The position numbers were made by a program, and so were the translations under genes. From Vitrella brassicaformis (lineage: Eukaryota > Sar > Vitrellaceae), in NCBI GenBank assembly GCA_001179505.1, contig CDMY01000447.1, positions 81,096-145,095 on the forward strand: 64,000 nt of DNA, written 5' to 3'. A model generated the notes under the pieces. The model saw only the letters and a program-made list of their open reading frames with translations, was not told where the DNA came from and searched no databases. Numbering within the stretch: the stretch's first letter is position 1; every line of letters begins with the position of its first letter. This document shows, in pieces, positions 59,401-64,000 of this stretch.

Positions 59401-60602
59401 GGGCGGATGGGCGATGGATGACGTTATTTTGTGGCATCAGCATGAATGCCTCGATTGAGAGAATTATCGTCTTGACGTATACGTGTCGACTCACTCACTC
59501 CCTAATTGCGCCTGTGTCTCTCGCCCTCCCTGCCGTCTCCGAATGGCGGTCGACCTCTGATGATGCACTGGCCAATCAGTGTATCGTCTCAGGTGTGCCG
59601 CGATTGGGTTGACCTGGCAGGGAGGACTGAGACCGGCACACGCCACGCTCAGCCTGCGAGTGACAACCCGGTCTGTCTAATCCGGTCTTCGTATGTCAGT
59701 TTTTCGTCTCGGGCGTACAAGCACCACACCACACACGCCGCTGTTGCACCGTCTGATACGTATCGCTGGGTGCGGGTATGCGTGGGTGGATGGATTCGTG
59801 GAGAACAAAGGACACCACCGGCCGGTTTTTTTACGCCTTCGCACGATGCCCTTCCTGGCCGTCTAATTCGTGACGGATGTACCACCCGATGTGTGAAGTG
59901 ACGCGACTCATGTGTGTGAAGGAAATGAATGCCCAAGGCGACGGATGATGGGAGGGAAATCAGGATTAAGTTGGTAGACGTCACCACACACACACACACA
60001 CGCATACTCACACACATGCATATGCAGAACTGTTGATACGTCATCAAGCCGACTGCCTCCCCCTGCCCCCCACCATGGTTGGCTAACCTGGAAGCCCACT
60101 TGCAGCGTTTGAGCGGACGGTTCGTGTGCGTCAATCAGTTATCGTATCGTCTTTCTCCGCCATTGATGATTGAGTTGACGCCACACGAATGCATTTATGA
60201 CGGATTCCATCCATGTACAGTAAGTTCAGCACACACGTCCTGTCCTGTCCTGGCTTGGACAGACAGACTGCCAACAGCGCTTCGTCGGCACATGTGGAAA
60301 GACAGATGAAGGCGCACTCTCAGCTCCGCGGCACACGACATAGGGAGTCCAGATTCGACTATGGCGTCGGGCCAGGTACCCTGGCACACACCGGCATAGG
60401 GCCCAGAGAGCTCTCACTCACAGACAGGCAGGCAGGCAGGCAGGAAGACCAGCAGACAGGCAGAGGTCGGGAGGGGGAGAGAGAGGGGCCCGAGGGAGGG
60501 AGGAAAAAAGGTCGCCTGTGTCCCTGTACATGCAGGTCTGCATGCGGCCCACCCACCGGGTGGCTATCTATCCGTCACCCACCCGTGCCGTGTGTGGGTT
60601 CA
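54097..60602. other. 6.5-kb region with no supportable gene, dense simple repeats
   Basis: No frame shows a recognisable domain, consistent splice sites or codon structure. The longest frame (58409-59458, plus) is repeat-driven. Tetranucleotide runs dominate: GACC at 55097-55115, CTGG at 55280-55305, CATC at 56657-56690 and 57123-57142, GCCG near 58530, GTCC and GTCT at 58747-58799, GCAG at 59119-59138 and 60423-60440. One isolated exon-like piece, ATG at 57001 ending at a GTAAGT at 57070, has no partner. The region may contain long UTRs of the flanking genes or non-coding transcripts; I cannot tell. Confidence 0.55.
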
Positions 60603-62911
60603 TCACATCTGTGCGTCGTTGGGGTTGAATTCGGGGTTGGTCTGGGGGGTGGCGTTGGCGGTGTCGTCATCGGTCGACATCTGCTGCTTCATCTCCGCCA
60701 TGAGCTCGCAGCGCAGAGCCTTCCGCAAGTGACGCGCAATCCAAACCCTACCCCAGACGACAAAGGAGACGGACGGTCGAGCCGCGCACATTTTATTTGA
60801 GGAGGCAGGGGTGTACCTGTAGATGAAGAAGAGTGACACGACGACGATGGAAGCGCCGATGATGGAGACGAAGACGATCCACCAGGGGACGCCCTTCTCC
60901 TCCTCAGGCTCGTGCTCCTTCTTCTCGAAGTCGTTCTCGAAGTCGATCTTGCTCGGATGGAGCAACGTGTCGCACTCCTGACAGATATCGACACGTACAC
61001 ACGGAGGGAGAGGGCGGCCGTTGGTGCACTGGCTGGTGTCTCGCTGATTGATGTTGTGGACGTGTGTACCTTTGGTCGTTTCTCGAACCCTGAGCAGACG
61101 GCTCGTGTGATGAGATCCGGGTCGAGGGGCCCGCTGTACCGCCAGTCGTTGATGCGCATCGCCAGGGGGCTCCACGCGTGGCTGAGGCGCTCCCTTTCCA
61201 ATATCGACTCCTTGTCCTTCTGCACACACCAAGAAGAGGCAGCTGGGTGCGTGTTGTGTGTTGTGTCCTAGCAAGGATGTGACGTGACGTACGGTGAGGC
61301 ATTCTTGGATCTGCTTCATGTCTGCGCCGAGCTTCTTCATGAGGCCGAGAGAGCACTCCTCGCCGAAGACCTTGTTGCCCTTGCCGTCCATCGGACACCT
61401 GCGCACCGCACACACGATTGTCAGTATTCCCTGCCCCTCCCTCCTACATCCCTCCCTCGATGCCCGTGTTGTGAATGTGGTCTCGTACGCGTTGGGTAGC
61501 TGGTCGACGTAGTCCCACCAGATCGCCGAGTAGTCGCCGCTCTGCTCCACATTGTGGTCAACAATCGCGGTCTTCTCCCACAGACACAATTGACTGCACA
61601 CACACACACCACACACACCACCACCAGTCAGTCGTAAGTAACTCTACGGTGCCCACGCATCCATCCATCCATCCGTCCATTTATGCATCCATCCACCTCT
61701 GCTCACTCACCGGACGGTCTCCTCGACCACGTCTTTGCCCGTGGTCGAGCCGGCCATGTCGGGGTCCAGGGCGCAGTAGGTGGCGTCGTCGTCTATGCAC
61801 AAGTCCTTGTAGTCACGCGGGAGGCTGAAGATCCAGTAGTGCGGACGGAAATCAAGCTGCAAGGTACGTAAGGTGAGCAGCAACCACAGAACGAACACCA
61901 TACATACACACCACACAAGCAGGAGAGGAGAGAATGGACAATGAGACGAGGAAGGGGAGAAGGGGAGAAGGAGTCGCCTTTGTCCTGACCTTGTGCTTGA
62001 GCGTCTTGGCGTAGTGGGAGTACTCCCGGAGAAAGCTGATGCTCTTCTCCACCGCTGGAGTGATCCAGAAGTCCATCGACACCGTCGTCTCCTGCAGCGC
62101 AGCACCCACAGAAGACACAGCCGAGAAGCCAATCCGCTCGCCTGGTCTCCGTCAAGACCTCCGCATATATGTGGGTCTGCACCCACCTTTCGCACGTCCC
62201 AGGCCAGCTCGATGATGACGTTGTTTCCGTTCTTCCGGAGCTCGTCGATGAGCAGGGACCCCTCCTTGTCACTGATCAGGATGGACGGCACCTTGACGTT
62301 GTCGCCCCAGCCGTCATCAGCCATGATGACTCGCTGGATCTCTGACGGTGTCCTGCTGGACCCCAAGGTGTCCACCACTATCACCGCCACGGCGTCCTTC
62401 TCCTCCTCAGCGATGCGAATCTTCGTCACGAAGCTGCAATTCCCTGATGAAGGAACGAAACAAACGGCCAGAATGACTCTGCCCTTCGACTCTCTCGCGC
62501 TGCCCTCCGCCTGTCTGCTTATGGCTGCGGTTGGGGTGCCAGATTGTTTTGTACCTCTCCTGACAACGATGATGTTGGGAAGCTTTCTTTCCTTGTCGCC
62601 GAGGGGCGGCGGGATGTCATAGTCGTCTTCGCGGCACCATCGGTCGCCCTTGGACTCGCCGTACACCAAGCGGCCGGTTATCCGCTCGCCATAATACTGC
62701 CACACACACGCCCGCCCTGCGTCTCTTGTGTGTGTGAGTGTTGTTTGTTGTGTGGGTATACCGGTGTGCCAAAGGCGGCAGTTGAGCCGTCGATCTTGGC
62801 CCTGTGGAACTTCTGGGAGAGGCTCTTTGGATGGAGCACCTTGATTTGAGCCACTGTGCTGGCGACGTACGCAAGGCAGACGCACACCGCCAGCGGCTTC
62901 CTGAGGACCAT
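60603..62911 (-). CDS. Vacuolar-sorting-receptor-like type I membrane protein (PA + VSR lumenal domain, no EGF)
   Basis: Ten exons (62762-62911, 62555-62696, 62187-62443, 61990-62091, 61711-61856, 61489-61593, 61293-61398, 61070-61219, 60817-60977, 60603-60747) close in frame to 487 residues. Seen: a signal peptide (LAVCVCLAYVASTVA); a PA-type domain with IVVRRGNCSFVTKIRIAEE and VPSILISDKEG; then the VSR-specific region with PHYWIFSLP, CALDPD, GKDVVEETVRQLCLW, WWDYVDQLPNACPM, EECSLGLMKKLGADMKQIQ and AVCSGFEKRPKECD; an acidic juxtamembrane stretch; a TM helix WWIVFVSIIGASIVVVSLFF; and a cytosolic tail of about 55 residues. Plant VSRs (BP-80) bind vacuolar cargo in the Golgi and carry EGF repeats before the TM. 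Those repeats are absent here. Cargo sorting to a lysosome or vacuole is inferred from the family. Confidence 0.9.
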
Positions 62912-63546
62912 CCTGTGTGATTCTGATGTGACAAGAGGCCTCCTGTGCGGCTGCGATGTGCGTGCGACCCTTGCGTCTGATAGCGCCCTTCTCCGTCATT
63001 TCCGCGGAGGACGTTAACGATTTTTCTTCCCCGTACGAATTTACAAGGCGGAAGGGAGGGCGCTTACCCTCCCCCCTCCCTCTCTCTCTCTGTGTGTGTG
63101 TGTGTGCAGAGAGCATTCACACAGCAAAGAGAGGAGGCGTCCTCAAGGGAGAAGGGGACATGGCATTCATTCGGCTGGAAGATAGGACTCGGACGCGTTG
63201 ACATCTGCACGACCGAGTCGGCTCCCCAAGACCATACGCGCACCGTCGTGAGGAGAGTGCAGACAAGCTCTGCTATGAATCAATGATCGTCAGCGGAAGC
63301 AGTGAGTGCCCCTGATGCTTAGCGATGCATCTATATCTGCCGGTGTTCCAGCCAAAGAGGCCACTTGCCACATAGAGGGACAAACACACGCACAGAGAGA
63401 GAGAGAGAGATCATCCACAGCGGGCAGATCGGGGTCGGTGAACTTGTGTATGAGTGAGTGGCACGTTGTCTAAGCTCCATCGGGTGTGTCCTCCTCATCG
63501 GCTGCTCCCGGCTGGTGCCCCCGGCCACTCGTCACCGCACCGACAG
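62912..63546. other. Spacer upstream of the sorting receptor
   Basis: This holds the 5' flank of the sorting-receptor gene and the 3' flank of the next minus-strand gene. It includes TC/TG runs at 63076-63105 and a GA run at 63392-63410. No gene or named motif is seen. Confidence 0.55.
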
Positions 63547-64000
63547 TCACCGAACCTGACACACAACACGCACACTCACTCCAGGTCATCCACCGTCCAT
63601 TTGCCCATGTTCACACCACACTCACCGAAGTGTCCATGATCGTCCTCCTTGCAAGGGCCATAATCGCCACCAGCAGCAGCATCATCATGACCACCACCAC
63701 CAGCGTCTGCTGTAGGTGCGGCTTCACTCTGAGCCAAACACACACAGAGAGCATCAACGGTGATGCACACAGGGAGCGTATGTTTGCGTGGTTTGTTCGG
63801 CCTACCGTGGCTGTCGAGGGCTGCGCGAGTGGGAGCTGCTCCCCTCATTAGCACCAACACCACCTGGGCACACACAGACAAAGTGAGCATGCGACGAGAT
63901 TTCCTCCGTTCCCTCCCTCTCCCTGACCCTTAGACACCCCTGTCGATGTCGCCTCGCTGACCCCCCGGATCAGCCACGCATCGCTGCCCATCTTCGTGCG
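63547..64000 (-). CDS. C-terminal part of a tail-anchored membrane protein (5' partial)
   Basis: Four minus-strand exons (63928-64000 running off the edge, 63806-63863, 63626-63728, 63547-63555) join in consistent phase. Seen: GSDAWLIRGVSEATSTG, a Ser/Arg-rich linker (SSSHSRSPRQPR), then a single hydrophobic segment LVVVVMMMLLLVAIMALA followed by RRTIMDTSVR and stop. This is the layout of a C-terminal membrane anchor with basic flanks. The frame is supported by splice phase. Another frame of the 63626-63728 exon (Gly/His/Asp-rich) would not join the upstream exon. Function is unknown because the main domain lies outside the window. Confidence 0.5.

Noticed and set aside
58409-59458. 349-codon plus-strand open frame
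   Set aside because: Its peptide is translated microsatellite (CLSVCLSV and QAGRQAGR type) with no domain and no splice context.
61707-63116. 469-codon minus-strand open frame starting at 63116
   Set aside because: It is a read-through of exons and introns of the sorting-receptor gene. The start at 62911 gives a clean signal peptide, and the introns at 62697-62761 and 62444-62554 have good splice sites.
1-64000. tRNA, rRNA or other structured RNA genes
   Set aside because: None was recognised by eye. A tRNAscan/Infernal run would be needed to exclude them.

Overview
The window is nuclear DNA from a photosynthetic, intron-rich protist. The best guess is a chromerid-type alveolate such as Vitrella. 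That assignment is an inference from gene content, not a database match. The basis is: (i) a GUN4 gene at 12683-13477 with a signal-peptide-like start followed by a transit-like stretch, as expected for a complex red-type plastid; (ii) multi-exon genes on both strands with canonical GT-AG introns, usually 40-200 bp, packed with CAGA, CATC and TG microsatellites; (iii) TTTAGGG-type motifs upstream of several starts. Codon phase was carried through each intron, and the main gene models close in frame.

Layout, left to right. 1-12 kb: the 3' part of a DHRS12-like reductase (+), spliceosomal Sm-F (-), a divergent protein kinase (-), a protein with two Aha1 N-domains (+), a SAM-carrier-like mitochondrial carrier (-) and an RRM/KH RNA-binding protein (+). 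12-24.5 kb: GUN4 (-) head-to-head with a 12-exon polytopic membrane protein (+), a membrane protein with glycine-rich tails shaped by internal duplication (-), a small coiled-coil protein (-), an EEF1AKMT1-type lysine methyltransferase (+) and the ribosome-biogenesis factor NIP7 (-). 24.6-29.1 kb: a tandem array of an unrecognised gene family. One copy reads intact, one is divergent, one carries a 1-bp frameshifting deletion, and a partial fourth follows. 29.1-32.5 kb: a degenerate DExH-box helicase locus.

32.8-64 kb: an organelle-type helical-repeat protein (-), a 672-residue protein of unknown function (-), the CCR4-NOT ubiquitin ligase NOT4 with a very long low-complexity tail (+), an SLC1/EAAT-type transporter (+), a muscleblind-type CCCH protein (+), about 6.5 kb with no supportable gene, a vacuolar-sorting-receptor-like protein without EGF repeats (-), and the end of a tail-anchored protein (-).

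The genes do not form a pathway or operon. They are mostly housekeeping functions (splicing, mRNA turnover, ribosome biogenesis, elongation-factor methylation, Hsp90 regulation, endomembrane sorting) interleaved with lineage-specific genes. The least expected parts are the tandem family, the decaying helicase, the duplication-built membrane protein, the double-Aha1_N protein and the EGF-less sorting receptor.
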